The notes: generated by a model from the sequence alone, not told the origin. Numbered from the stretch's first letter, positions 16,484 through 24,997 are shown. The stretch: 32,473 bases of DNA from Candidatus Brocadia sp. (GCA_013360945.1 JABWAQ010000035.1:1-32473); one strand, 5' to 3'. Translations and numbers: made by a program.

Positions 16484-19096
16484 TTATTCGCTCTCTAACC
16501 TTTTCTTCAATTCATCAAGCTTGTTAAGGGCATCGAGGGGTGACATCGTGGATATATCGAGCTTCTTAATGTCTCCAATGACTACGTCTTCTTTCGATGC
16601 AAAGAGTTTCAATTGCTTCGGTTCTTTTTTGTCTTGCATTGCCTTTATCGGCGCAAATTTCGGCTTGCCGTTTACGTCCAGCGTGGCGGCCTCGAGGTTA
16701 TTGAGGATAATACGGGCACGCTGGATAATCTCCTTAGGTATCCCTGCAAGCCGCGCGACGTGTATCCCGTAGCTTTTATCCGTTCCACCTTCCACGATTT
16801 TTCGCAGGAAAATAATCTCGTCTCCCCATTCCCTGACGGCGATGTTAAAATTCTTGATTCCCGGAAAGAGCAAGGCCAGTTCCGTGAGCTCGTGATAGTG
16901 GGTGGCAAAGAGCGTCCGGGCACGGATGTGCTGGTAGATGTATTCCGTGATCGCCCATGCAATGCTGACGCCGTCAAAGGTGCTCGTGCCCCGTCCCACC
17001 TCATCTAATATAATCAGGCTGCGTTCAGTGGCGTTATTGAGGATGTTCGCCGTCTCGTTCATTTCCACCATAAAGGTGCTCTGTCCCCTTGAAAGTTCGT
17101 CCGATGCGCCCACCCGCGTGAAAATCCTGTCTACCGTCCCGATGATTGCCTCCTTTGCCGGGATAAAACTCCCCATCTGTGCCATAAGCGTCAGGAGCGC
17201 AATTTGGCGGATATACGTGCTTTTCCCGGCCATATTTGGCCCGGTAATTACCATGATTGTGTCTTGAGCGCCATCAAGCCGGATGTCGTTAGGGACAAAA
17301 CTTTCTGCGCCGAGTTTCCGATCAAGAACGGGGTGACGTCCATCGGTTATTTTTAATTCCAGGTCATTGGTAATCTCCGGCATGATATAGCGGTTTTCTG
17401 CGGCAAGATTGGCAAGGGTTGCCAGCACGTCGAGCGCTGCAATTGCCCCGGATGTCCTTTGCAGCCGCGCTGTATAGGCGCCGGCCTGTTCGCGTATCCG
17501 GATAAAGAGGTCGTACTCCAGATCCCTTGCACGTTCATCGGCCGTCAGCACCTTTGTCTCGTAATCCTTGAGTTCAGGGGTAATGAAACGCTCCGCATTT
17601 TTGAGGGTCTGCTTCCGGATATAGGTTTCAGGAATGCTCTCCTTGTGAATGTTGGTGATCTCAATATAGTATCCAAACACCTTGTTGTAACCTACCTTGA
17701 GGGAGTTAATGCCGGTCCGCGCGATCTCTTCTGCCTGGAAGTTGGCAATCCAGCTCTTCCCGTTTTTACTCATGTATCTCAATTCATCAAGAGATGCATC
17801 ATACCCTTCCCTGATAAGCCCCCCGTCTTTAATCGTGGGAGGGGGATCGGGTTCGATAGCCGTACCGATCAGGATTCGCACTTCCTCAAGGACGTCTAAT
17901 TGCTGTTCCAGCGACACCAAAATATCCGCAATACAGAATCCAAGTTTTTCTTTCAGCGCAGGGAGTTTTGAAAGAGATTGTTTTAAACTGACAAGGTCAC
18001 GGGCATTGGCGCGACCGCAACTGACCTTGGTGGATATCCGCTCGACATCGTAAATATTGCCCAAAACATCACGGATCTCCCGCCGCAATGCTGAATTTTC
18101 AAATAATTCCTTCACACCAAGCTGACGATATTTAATATCGGCAGATACCCGCAGCGGACAGATGACCCATTCCCTGAGTAGTCGCGCCCCCATCGGAGTC
18201 TTTGTCCGGTCTATCACGCCCAGCAGCGAGCCCTCCCGATCCTGGGTCCTTATGGTTTGGGTAAGCTCCAGGCTCTGCTGTGTAGCCTTATCCATGAGCA
18301 CCCTGTTGTCGATTTGATATTTTTGAATTTTAATGATATGCCTGAGCGATGTCTTTTGCGTCTCTTTTAAATACTGGATCACTGCCCCGGCAGCGCCCAG
18401 GGCTGACCCCATGTCTTCGCAGCCAAATCCCTCCAGGGATGTTGTTCCAAAGTGTTCTATCAGGACCCGATAAGCCGTATCTTCTGAAAACTCCCATTCA
18501 GGTCTGGAGGTAATCATTCCATCGTATTCTGCCCGGATCTTCTCCATGAAAGGGATGTTATTCCTCACGGTCTCTTCAGGCAATAGCAACTCAGAGGGAT
18601 TTAGTCTTGCTAATTCGTCAAAGAGCCTTTCCCTTTGCACATACTCGGCTTCAAACCGGCCGGTAGATAAATCGACCCATGATAACCCCAGCATATTTTT
18701 TGTTTCAAGCACCGCCAGTAAATAGTTATTGCTCTTATCCTCCAGCAGGGTATCTTCTGTGATAGTGCCAGGGGTGATAATCCTGGTGACACCACGATCG
18801 ACAATCCCTTTGGCCTCATCAGGATTTTGCAACTGATCGCAGATAGCCACCTTGTGTCCGGCCTTAATTAATCTGCGGATATAAGACTCTGCCGCATGAT
18901 GCGGCACGCCTGCCATAGGTATTGCGCTCTCGCCTTTGGAACGGGCGGTCAGGGTAATCCCCAACACCTTTGAGGCGAGCTTGGCATCCTCAAAAAATAA
19001 TTCGTAAAAATCACCCATACGAAAAAAGAGCAGAGCGTCTTTATGCTGCCTTTTTATCTCGCCATATTGACGCATCATGGGCGTTTCTGTAATCAT
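16484..19096 (-). CDS. mutS: DNA mismatch repair ATPase MutS
   Basis: This 870-residue protein recognises mismatches and small loops and starts mismatch repair. The mismatch-binding domain begins with TPMMRQYGEIKRQ and contains the Phe-x-Glu motif in FFRMGDFYELF. Connector, core and clamp domains follow. The C-terminal ATPase has Walker A GPNMAGKST, Walker B LIILDEVGRGTSTFDG and the ATHYHEL motif. I place the start at the ATG at 19096 (MITETPMM), where family similarity begins; the frame stays open to 19153 and an AGGGGGG block about 14 nt upstream is the only Shine-Dalgarno-like element. No mutL is nearby. The length is normal for MutS1. Confidence 0.95.
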   Translation of the reverse strand: MITETPMMRQYGEIKRQHKDALLFFRMGDFYELFFEDAKLASKVLGITLTARSKGESAIPMAGVPHHAAESYIRRLIKAGHKVAICDQLQNPDEAKGIVDRGVTRIITPGTITEDTLLEDKSNNYLLAVLETKNMLGLSWVDLSTGRFEAEYVQRERLFDELARLNPSELLLPEETVRNNIPFMEKIRAEYDGMITSRPEWEFSEDTAYRVLIEHFGTTSLEGFGCEDMGSALGAAGAVIQYLKETQKTSLRHIIKIQKYQIDNRVLMDKATQQSLELTQTIRTQDREGSLLGVIDRTKTPMGARLLREWVICPLRVSADIKYRQLGVKELFENSALRREIRDVLGNIYDVERISTKVSCGRANARDLVSLKQSLSKLPALKEKLGFCIADILVSLEQQLDVLEEVRILIGTAIEPDPPPTIKDGGLIREGYDASLDELRYMSKNGKSWIANFQAEEIARTGINSLKVGYNKVFGYYIEITNIHKESIPETYIRKQTLKNAERFITPELKDYETKVLTADERARDLEYDLFIRIREQAGAYTARLQRTSGAIAALDVLATLANLAAENRYIMPEITNDLELKITDGRHPVLDRKLGAESFVPNDIRLDGAQDTIMVITGPNMAGKSTYIRQIALLTLMAQMGSFIPAKEAIIGTVDRIFTRVGASDELSRGQSTFMVEMNETANILNNATERSLIILDEVGRGTSTFDGVSIAWAITEYIYQHIRARTLFATHYHELTELALLFPGIKNFNIAVREWGDEIIFLRKIVEGGTDKSYGIHVARLAGIPKEIIQRARIILNNLEAATLDVNGKPKFAPIKAMQDKKEPKQLKLFASKEDVVIGDIKKLDISTMSPLDALNKLDELKKRLESE

Positions 19097-19170
19097 AGGA
19101 AAAGGAACCCCCCTAACAGATTTTGAAATCTGCGTTATCGTATTACTCCACAAAAACGTCTTTTTTCTGT

Positions 19171-19222
19171 AAGGTTTTCTTTGTGATCTTTGTGTAAAAC
19201 TTTGTGTTCTTTGTGGTTGAGC
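19171..19222. repeat. TTTGTG-type short repeat
   Basis: CTTTGTGATCTTTGTG, then CTTTGTGTTCTTTGTGG: four TTTGTG units in about 50 nt between mutS and the GIY-YIG gene. Read on the other strand it would encode HKEHKVLHKDHKE, a pattern that marks this repeat class rather than a protein. Confidence 0.45.
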
Positions 19223-19258
19223 TTTTTTGGTTGCGGCCCTGCTGCATTATGATATTTT

Positions 19259-19666
19259 TCATCTGATCGTAAGCCTGGATATCCCGGGATCGGGATTATC
19301 TTGAAAAAAATAGAGATGTGAAACACACGAACAGTCCGAAGAACCAAACCCTTTCACGGGTATGCTGGCATTTTTTATATTCCCAATTTTATGGCTCAAC
19401 ATGCACTCCATATGCTTTTCACCTGGGTAGGTATGGACAAACATTACTTGCCCGTGCAGTAACAAATAGTCGATATGCCAGTGCATCTTCTTTTCTTGCC
19501 GCAAGTGCCTTTCAATCCGGCGACCCAGGCTGTTTTGCGCGCTCCCTGCATAGACGTAAAAACCTGCCGGAAAACTGAAGGTACCCAGGCATCCGATTTT
19601 TATCCGGTGCCTTTGAAACAGGCGAATAATAAGGCAATATATACCTTCACTCAAAGCAAGCCCCAT
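19259..19666 (-). CDS. GIY-YIG nuclease family protein, DUF123 type
   Basis: This 135-residue protein belongs to the GIY-YIG superfamily, DUF123 branch, sometimes found fused to endonuclease III. GIY is at 8-10 (EGIYCLIIRL) and the second half of the signature is YAG at 39-41 (GFYVYAGSAQ). SLGRRIERHLR gives the conserved arginine helix, HWHIDYLL the following strand, and SSDCSCVSHL the Cys-rich C-terminal motif. Nuclease activity has not been shown for most members, so the role is open; DNA repair is suggested by the fold and by mutS just downstream on the same strand. No clear Shine-Dalgarno marks the start. Confidence 0.8.
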   Translation of the reverse strand: MGLALSEGIYCLIIRLFQRHRIKIGCLGTFSFPAGFYVYAGSAQNSLGRRIERHLRQEKKMHWHIDYLLLHGQVMFVHTYPGEKHMECMLSHKIGNIKNASIPVKGFGSSDCSCVSHLYFFQDNPDPGISRLTIR

Positions 19667-19704
19667 TTTAAATGGTAAAGAATTTTTATATCACAAAGAA
19701 ACAG

Positions 19705-19723
19705 TATAAAAAATTTTTTTATA
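19705..19723. repeat. AT palindrome between divergent genes
   Basis: TATAAAAAATTTTTTTATA is an almost perfect palindrome in the gap between the GIY-YIG and GcvH-like genes. It could be a weak bidirectional terminator-like or bending element. I see no further support. Confidence 0.2.
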
Positions 19724-19757
19724 AATGGAAAGTCTATATTTTTAAAATCAATTATTC

Positions 19758-19786
19758 TTGACAACCATGAGCTTCTATGTTACGAT
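19758..19786 (+). promoter_or_regulatory. Promoter of the GcvH-like/DgcN/DgcA operon
   Basis: A perfect TTGACA at 19758-19763 and TACGAT at 19781-19786 are 17 nt apart, with TG at 19778-19779 forming an extended -10. It ends about 30-45 nt before the possible starts of the GcvH-like gene. This is one of the best sigma-70-type promoters in the window. Confidence 0.55.
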
Positions 19787-19814
19787 TTTGAAATATTGTG
19801 AGTTATAATTTGTT

Positions 19815-20276
19815 GTGAGATATTATGTTATGATTCCAGAATATTTAAAATACACGCCATCTCATGAATGGTTTTTGTGGGATAAAAAATCAATTACCGT
19901 TGGTCTGACGCAATTTATCATCGACGGACTCGATAAATTGTTGTTTCTGGACCTCCCAAAGGCAGGGGATGAAATCCTGTCGGGCATCTCTTTTGGAGAA
20001 ATAGAGTCATTAGACAGGCTGATCGATATCACATCACCCATAGCTGGTGAAGTCATAGCAGTAAATGAACGTCTCTTCGAAAATCTAAACATTTTAAGCA
20101 GCGATCCTTACAACCATGGTTGGTTAATAAAGTTCGTAACAACAGAGACCCATCTCATCAGTGAATTATTAGATGCCAGGGAATATGCGACACACATTAA
20201 TAAAATACAACCCACTCCCACAATAAGGCAACGGAAACGACGCGTCAAAAACATGAAAGGGAAGCGACGGAAATAG
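19815..20276 (+). CDS. GcvH-like protein lacking the lipoyl lysine
   Basis: The 153-residue protein has the fold signature of the glycine cleavage H protein: YTPSHEWFLWDKKSITVGLT, then LFLDLPKAGDEI, then FGEIESLDRLIDITSPIAGE. In true H proteins the aligned motif is E-S-V-K-A-A-S-D and the Lys carries lipoate; here the position is Asp67 (codon 20013-20015), in an ungapped alignment that keeps E-S, D and S-P-x-x-G-E-V. So it should not be lipoylated. The tail after about residue 136 is very basic (RQRKRRVKNMKGKRRK). The GTG at 19815 or the ATG at 19830 may be the start; neither has a good Shine-Dalgarno. Only 16 nt separate it from the DUF1611 gene. No other glycine cleavage gene is nearby. Function unknown. 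Confidence 0.8.
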   Translation: MRYYVMIPEYLKYTPSHEWFLWDKKSITVGLTQFIIDGLDKLLFLDLPKAGDEILSGISFGEIESLDRLIDITSPIAGEVIAVNERLFENLNILSSDPYNHGWLIKFVTTETHLISELLDAREYATHINKIQPTPTIRQRKRRVKNMKGKRRK

Positions 20277-20292
20277 CCTTTCTACGAATGCT

Positions 20293-21330
20293 ATGAATGA
20301 CCGCAGACTCGTTATCTTAACCGAAGGAAGGCTTGATGTCTTTAGCGCAAAAACCGCCGTGAGCATCATCCGCTATCGCAGAGAAGACGTAGTTGCCCTC
20401 GTAGATCAGGTAAATGCCGGAAAAGACCCTGAATCGATTATTGGCATTGGGAAAGGAATTCCCATTGTCGGGAGTATTGAGGAAACATTACATCTCAAAC
20501 CCACGGGTCTCCTCATTGGTATAGCTCCTCCAGGCGGGATGCTGCCCGACGGGTGGCGTAAACACATTACCGATGCCCTAAAAAACAGACTCCATGTCAT
20601 TAGCGGCCTCCACTGTCATTTAGGCAATGACAGTGAATTTTGCAAACTTGCGCAGGACAATCAATTGGATATCTGGGATGTCCGCAAACCCCCGGAAAAT
20701 ATCCCTATTGGCACTGGAAAGGCAAAAGAGACAAAGACGGTACGTATCCTCACCGTAGGTTCAGATTGTAACATAGGCAAGATGGTAACTTCGATTGAAA
20801 TCACAAACGCAGCGAAGAAACGGGGCATTAACGCCTGTTTTGTGGCTACAGGACAGACAGGAATTATGATAGAGGGGAGCGGAATCGCCGTGGATCATGT
20901 TATTTCTGATTTCATCTCAGGCGCAGTGGAAAAGCTTGTGCTCGATCGCAATCACTATCAACTCTTAAGCATCGAGGGACAGGGCACCATCATACATCCG
21001 GCATATTCAGGCGTTACCCTTGGACTCTTGCATGGTGCTGCTCCACAGGGCATTATCCTATGCCATCAGCCTGCGCGAAAGACACTCCGCCATTTCCCCG
21101 CATTCCCCATTTTACCGCTTCCTGATCTGATCGAACTCTATGAAAAGCTGGCACAACCTGTCCATCCCTGTAAGGTGCTGGGTATTTCACTCAACTGCTT
21201 TGGCATGTCTGATCGCGATGCGTTACAAGAGATACAAAAGGTAGAGAAGGAAACGGACCTCCCTGCCGTTGACCCCATTAAGTTTGGTGTAAACAAATTT
21301 ATGGACAGTATCCATTCTCTCTTACCATGA
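20293..21330 (+). CDS. DUF1611 family protein, DgcN-like
   Basis: This 345-residue protein is a DUF1611 member. An N-terminal Rossmann-like domain (about 1-140) is followed by a P-loop domain with GSDCNIGKMVTSIEI at about 156-170, where the usual Ser/Thr after Lys is Met, as in other DUF1611 proteins. ATGQTGIMIEG and SIEGQGTIIHPAYSGVT are also characteristic. The family includes DgcN, reported to N-acylate D-glutamate before racemisation by the enolase-superfamily enzyme DgcA. The next gene overlaps by 4 nt (ATGA) and is of exactly that superfamily, which supports a DgcN-like role here. The acyl donor and the true substrate are not visible from sequence. Confidence 0.82.
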   Translation: MNDRRLVILTEGRLDVFSAKTAVSIIRYRREDVVALVDQVNAGKDPESIIGIGKGIPIVGSIEETLHLKPTGLLIGIAPPGGMLPDGWRKHITDALKNRLHVISGLHCHLGNDSEFCKLAQDNQLDIWDVRKPPENIPIGTGKAKETKTVRILTVGSDCNIGKMVTSIEITNAAKKRGINACFVATGQTGIMIEGSGIAVDHVISDFISGAVEKLVLDRNHYQLLSIEGQGTIIHPAYSGVTLGLLHGAAPQGIILCHQPARKTLRHFPAFPILPLPDLIELYEKLAQPVHPCKVLGISLNCFGMSDRDALQEIQKVEKETDLPAVDPIKFGVNKFMDSIHSLLP

Positions 21331-22367
21331 ATCTCTCTTCTCAACCTTTAGATTTGAAATTAAAGCACACCTTCCGGATTGCCAGGGAAGCTCGTGATGT
21401 TCAAAATAATTTGGTAGTTTTATTAAGAGACGAAGATGGGGTTACCGGGTTGGGAGAGGCCGCACCTACCCGCTTTTTTGGGGAAGATGTAAGCAGCGTT
21501 TCTCAGGTACTTACACAATCTATCAGCCTCCTGGAAAAAGCAGATCCCTTTCAGATAGAAGACATCTCCCTTCTCCTGAAAGATAAATTTCCTAAAGATG
21601 CCGCAGCGCGTTCGGCAATTGATATTGCCCTCCATGATATAATCGGTAAGAAACTCAGGATACCGCTCTATAAATTTCTGGGCTTACATCGGTGCGAAGG
21701 AAAGGCGACATCATTCACCATAGGAATTGATACTGTGGAGACGATGTGCAAAAAGGTGGAGGAGGCAAAGGATTTTCCTATCCTCAAAATAAAGGCAGGC
21801 ATGAAAGACGACGTTGAGATGCTGAGGGAACTGCGCAAAATTACTAAAGCCGTTTTCCGTGTCGACGCCAATACAGGCTGGACGCCGGACGAGGCAATAA
21901 CGAAGATAAACCTTATGGAAGATCTTGGGGTTGAGCTTGTAGAACAACCATTTCCCGTAGGCAGCATTGAAGCGCTTAAGAAGGTCAGACGTCAGGTAAA
22001 AATCCCTATCTTTGCTGATGAAGACGTAAAAGATTCAAAAGACATACCCGCTTTCTCAGATGCCGTGGACGGGATTAATATAAAACTGATGAAGTGCGGT
22101 GGAATTCGCGAGGCCATGCGGATGATTTACACGGCCCGTGCGCATGGCCTTCAAATAATGATCGGCTGCAACATTGAAAGTTCTCTCTCTATCACGGCGG
22201 CTGCCCATCTGGCATCACTGGTTGACCACATCGACCTTGACGGGCATCTCCTTGTCACAAACGACCCTTACGCCGGGGTAACAGCTGACAGGGGAAGATT
22301 GACCTTGCCAGAAGGTGACGGATTAGGCGTAAAGGCACGGTGCCCCGCGCCCGTATCGTTTTTGTAG
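21327..22367 (+). CDS. Dipeptide epimerase / DgcA-like enolase-superfamily racemase
   Basis: The 346-residue protein is of the muconate-lactonising subgroup of the enolase superfamily. The acid-base lysine is in LKIKAG (Lys154-Ile-Lys156), metal ligands are Asp180 (RVDANTGW), Glu206 (VEQPFP) and Asp231 (ADEDV), and the opposite lysine is Lys253 (NIKLMKCGG). The DLDG at 303-306 near the eighth strand is the substrate-amine motif of dipeptide epimerases. Such enzymes epimerise L-Ala-D/L-Glu from peptidoglycan; DgcA acts on N-acyl-D-glutamate. Overlap with the upstream DUF1611 gene favours a joint pathway. All catalytic residues are present, so it should be active. Confidence 0.85.
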   Translation: MNLSSQPLDLKLKHTFRIAREARDVQNNLVVLLRDEDGVTGLGEAAPTRFFGEDVSSVSQVLTQSISLLEKADPFQIEDISLLLKDKFPKDAAARSAIDIALHDIIGKKLRIPLYKFLGLHRCEGKATSFTIGIDTVETMCKKVEEAKDFPILKIKAGMKDDVEMLRELRKITKAVFRVDANTGWTPDEAITKINLMEDLGVELVEQPFPVGSIEALKKVRRQVKIPIFADEDVKDSKDIPAFSDAVDGINIKLMKCGGIREAMRMIYTARAHGLQIMIGCNIESSLSITAAAHLASLVDHIDLDGHLLVTNDPYAGVTADRGRLTLPEGDGLGVKARCPAPVSFL

Positions 22368-22372
22368 GGTGG

Positions 22373-22423
22373 CACGGACAAACCATGTCCTCGTATGCTT
22401 GGAATGGGGATTGTTTGTCCGTG
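22373..22423. repeat. Palindromic element with CACGGACAAAC arms
   Basis: CACGGACAAAC at 22373-22383 is repeated as its exact reverse complement GTTTGTCCGTG at 22413-22423, with a 29-nt loop. It begins 6 nt after the stop codon of the enolase-superfamily gene, so it could also act as an mRNA end structure. Confidence 0.6.
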
Positions 22424-22500
22424 TTTGTCTTACATTGATCGTATGGGAATATTCATATTATTTAAGCGACTTTGCGGGTAACGGCGGACATAAAACCTCC

Positions 22501-22528
22501 GTAGGGACACGGCGCTCCGTGTCCTTAC
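22501..22528. repeat. REP-like hairpin with GGACACGG arms
   Basis: GTAGGGACACGG at 22501-22512 pairs with CCGTGTCCTTAC at 22517-22528 around a CGCT loop, with one G-T mismatch. It is a compact REP-like palindrome of the kind moved by Y1-type REP transposases, a gene for which begins at 32227. Confidence 0.6.
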
Positions 22529-22646
22529 AAAGGGAAACAAAGGGGGGGTAAATAATTTTCATTCAGGAAAAACACAACCCCTGACCCGAACGAGCAGGAA
22601 GAATCCTGGCGCGGCTTTGCCGCAACCAAAACACATGGTTAAAGAA

Positions 22647-22720
22647 ACAACCCCCTAAGTCCCCCTTTGCTAAGGGGGATTTCGGAGTTCCCCCTTAGAA
22701 AAGGGGGTAAAGGGGGTTGT
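22647..22720. repeat. C/G-rich 74-bp imperfect inverted repeat
   Basis: Two arms of about 34 nt, starting ACAACCCCCT at 22647 and ending AGGGGGTTGT at 22720, face each other. Each arm also holds its own CCCCCT...AGGGGG hairpin. Partial relatives are at 2661-2702 and 5124-5155. It ends 67 nt before the M20 deacylase gene. Confidence 0.65.
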
Positions 22721-22787
22721 GAAAAACTTGCCAAAAAAGAAAAGATTTTACACGATAATACTATAATAACCGTTTTAAAAAGAGACA

Positions 22788-23969
22788 ATGCAAATGAAAA
22801 CGCTTGCACAAGAAATATTAGGTCGCGCAAAAGAAGTGCACGAGTATGTTATCAGGATGCGGAGAGACTTCCACCAGCACCCTGAAACCGGCTTTGCCGA
22901 AATACGCACAGCCGGTGTTATTGCCGAGGAATTGAAACGGCTCGGACTTCAGGTACAGACAGAGATTGCAAAAACGGGCGTTGTTGGCATCCTCCAGGTT
23001 GATGAGGCATCGGGCACCGTCGCCTTCCGGGCCGATATGGACGCATTGCCGATAACCGAGGAAAACGACCTTGTATTTAAATCCCAAAATGAAGGGGTGT
23101 CTCATGCATGTGGACACGATGCGAACATGGCAATGCTCCTGGGCGCTGCCAAACTCATGGTACAGTTGAAGGACAGACTCAAACGGCAGGTAAAATTTAT
23201 CTTTCAACCTTGCGAAGAACAACACCCGGGCGGGGCGAAACTTATGGTAGAGCAGGGGATTTTGAAGGATGTGAATGAGATCTACGGATTACACATCGAT
23301 CCAAATATCCCGTCAGGTATCTTTGGGGTGCGGGCAGGAGCCACAATGGCAGCCACAGACCGTATCGTGATTACGATTATAGGAAAAGGCGGGCATGCCT
23401 CTACCCCTCATCTGTGCGTGGACCCTATCGTTATCGCCGCTGAGGTAATATTAGCAATTCAGACGATCATCTCGCGCAAGGTAAATCCCCTCTCCCCCTG
23501 TGTAGTTTCTTTATGTCAAATTTCCGGGGGAACTACCTTCAACGTTATTCCGGACAAGGTCAGGATCGTAGGTACGGTAAGAACCCTTGCCAGGGAATTG
23601 AGATACAAGATGCCGATATTGCTGGAGGAGACTATTCGCGGGATTGCTTCCCTCAACGACGCCACCTATCAATTTGAGTATCTCAGGGGACATCCTCCTT
23701 TGAGTAATCCGCAACCACAGGTGGATTTCATACAAAACACCATTACTGAACTCTTTGGCAGTAAATCGTTGGAGCATATAGACCCGAAGATGGGCGGAGA
23801 GGATTTTTCCTACTATCTGGAAAAGATAAAAGGGGCCTTTATCTTTTTAGGCTCAGGAAACCCGGAAAAAGGCGTAAATCAGCCGCTACACAGCTCCCGG
23901 TTCTTATTGGATGAAGACGTGCTTTACATGGGTCCGGCCCTGTTTACCCACATTGCCTGTAACCTGTAA
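22788..23969 (+). CDS. M20-family amidohydrolase (N-acyl-amino acid deacylase)
   Basis: This 393-residue metal enzyme belongs to the M20D group of IAA-amino acid, hippurate and N-acetyl-amino acid hydrolases. Metal ligands and catalytic residues are in SHACGHDAN (Cys108, His110), PCEEQHPGG (Glu143-Glu144) and GLHI (His169), and near the end GGEDFSYYL and NQPLHSSRF carry the last Glu and His. DMDALPITEEN is the conserved N-terminal block. It removes an acyl group from an L-amino acid. It follows the DgcN/DgcA-like pair on the same strand after a 420-nt repeat-rich gap, so it could complete that route, but it may also be independent. The ATG at 22788 or the one at 22794 may be the start. Confidence 0.88.
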   Translation: MQMKTLAQEILGRAKEVHEYVIRMRRDFHQHPETGFAEIRTAGVIAEELKRLGLQVQTEIAKTGVVGILQVDEASGTVAFRADMDALPITEENDLVFKSQNEGVSHACGHDANMAMLLGAAKLMVQLKDRLKRQVKFIFQPCEEQHPGGAKLMVEQGILKDVNEIYGLHIDPNIPSGIFGVRAGATMAATDRIVITIIGKGGHASTPHLCVDPIVIAAEVILAIQTIISRKVNPLSPCVVSLCQISGGTTFNVIPDKVRIVGTVRTLARELRYKMPILLEETIRGIASLNDATYQFEYLRGHPPLSNPQPQVDFIQNTITELFGSKSLEHIDPKMGGEDFSYYLEKIKGAFIFLGSGNPEKGVNQPLHSSRFLLDEDVLYMGPALFTHIACNL

Positions 23970-24108
23970 TTGGCTATGAAAAAAATTATTGCTCCGCTTT
24001 CATGAGAAACCGGAAAATCATATTTTCTAAATTAGCCAAATAAAGGTGTTCCGTAACCCGTACATAAAAACGTGAATTTATTATGTACACCGTTGTTTAA
24101 GAAAAATC

Positions 24109-24972
24109 TTGTCAAAGCATTTTCTTAATATTCCTGTCATTTATCGATTGGTAACAAGGTGGATAGGTTATTTACCAACACCTTTATCCTACGCCATTTC
24201 GCAGCACATAGCAGACCTTAGCTATGTGCTCTATGGTTCAGCAGTAAAGAACGTGAAACAAAATCTCCGATTGGTATTTCCATATCTACCGGACAAGACC
24301 CTCTCCCGCCTTGTAAGAAGACTCTTTAGAAACTACAGCAAATACATCGTCGATTGTGGTAGATTTACCAATTTCAACAAAAAGTCGCTCACAGAACAAA
24401 TAGTTTGTTATGAAGGAAAGGAAAATCTCGACGATGTACTTCACATGAATAAAGGGCTGATATTACTTACGGCACATCTTGGCAACTGGGAGTTAGGAGG
24501 GATGTTTCTTGGAAGCTATGGTTTCAAAATAAATGCACTGACCCTTCCCGATGAGAATCCGGAAATTGATACTATCAGGAGTTGGTACAGGAGTGTATAT
24601 GGTGTAAAAACTATTACGGTGGGCAATGCACCATTTTCGATGCTGGAGATGGCAAAGGCGCTTGATAATAAGGAAATTATTGCCATGTTAATTGACCGGT
24701 ACCATGCCGGACTGGATAGTATTGCAACGGACTTTTTTCATAAGTCTACGTTATTTCCAAGGGGCCCGTTTGTCCTGAGCAGGCTAACGGGCGCTCCGAT
24801 AATTGTCGCTTTTGTCGTGAAAGAGAAAGATGTATATAAAGGTATCATAGAAAGGCCGCTTATCGTTACCCATGAAGACGAGGAATGCGCAACACTAAAA
24901 GAGGTTGTAAAAATATTTGAAAAGTATATAATGCTTTATCCAGATCAGTGGTATAATTTCACCCCTATCTGA
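24109..24972 (+). CDS. Lipid A biosynthesis lauroyl/myristoyl acyltransferase (LpxL/HtrB family)
   Basis: The protein (287 aa) transfers secondary acyl chains onto lipid A at the inner membrane. The H-x4-D/E catalytic motif is LTAHLGNWELGG (His123, Glu128). Also typical are the N-terminal RLVFPYLPDKTLSRLVRR segment and the later FPRGPFVLSRLTGAPIIVAF. The first possible start is TTG at 24109; there is no convincing Shine-Dalgarno, and an ATG at 24083 is out of frame. Length is slightly below E. coli LpxL, but the fold-defining parts are complete. Its presence indicates a lipid A-containing outer membrane. It sits at the border to the accessory region. Confidence 0.87.
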   Translation: MSKHFLNIPVIYRLVTRWIGYLPTPLSYAISQHIADLSYVLYGSAVKNVKQNLRLVFPYLPDKTLSRLVRRLFRNYSKYIVDCGRFTNFNKKSLTEQIVCYEGKENLDDVLHMNKGLILLTAHLGNWELGGMFLGSYGFKINALTLPDENPEIDTIRSWYRSVYGVKTITVGNAPFSMLEMAKALDNKEIIAMLIDRYHAGLDSIATDFFHKSTLFPRGPFVLSRLTGAPIIVAFVVKEKDVYKGIIERPLIVTHEDEECATLKEVVKIFEKYIMLYPDQWYNFTPI

Positions 24973-24997
24973 TATGGGAAAGTATCAAATCTTGTAA

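Larger units (their letters stand above)
22368..22787. other. Repeat-rich intergenic region
   Basis: This 420-nt gap between the enolase-superfamily gene and the M20 gene has an open plus frame of 60 codons (22369-22551), but it runs through palindromic repeats and I do not call it a gene. Three separate palindromic elements are present and listed individually. They make it the densest repeat cluster in the window. Confidence 0.6.

Noticed and set aside
19815..20276. Functional glycine cleavage H protein
   Set aside because: The lipoyl lysine is replaced by Asp and no gcvT, gcvP or lpd gene is near.
22369..22551. 60-codon plus-strand ORF
   Set aside because: It is made of two palindromic repeats and shows no protein-like pattern.
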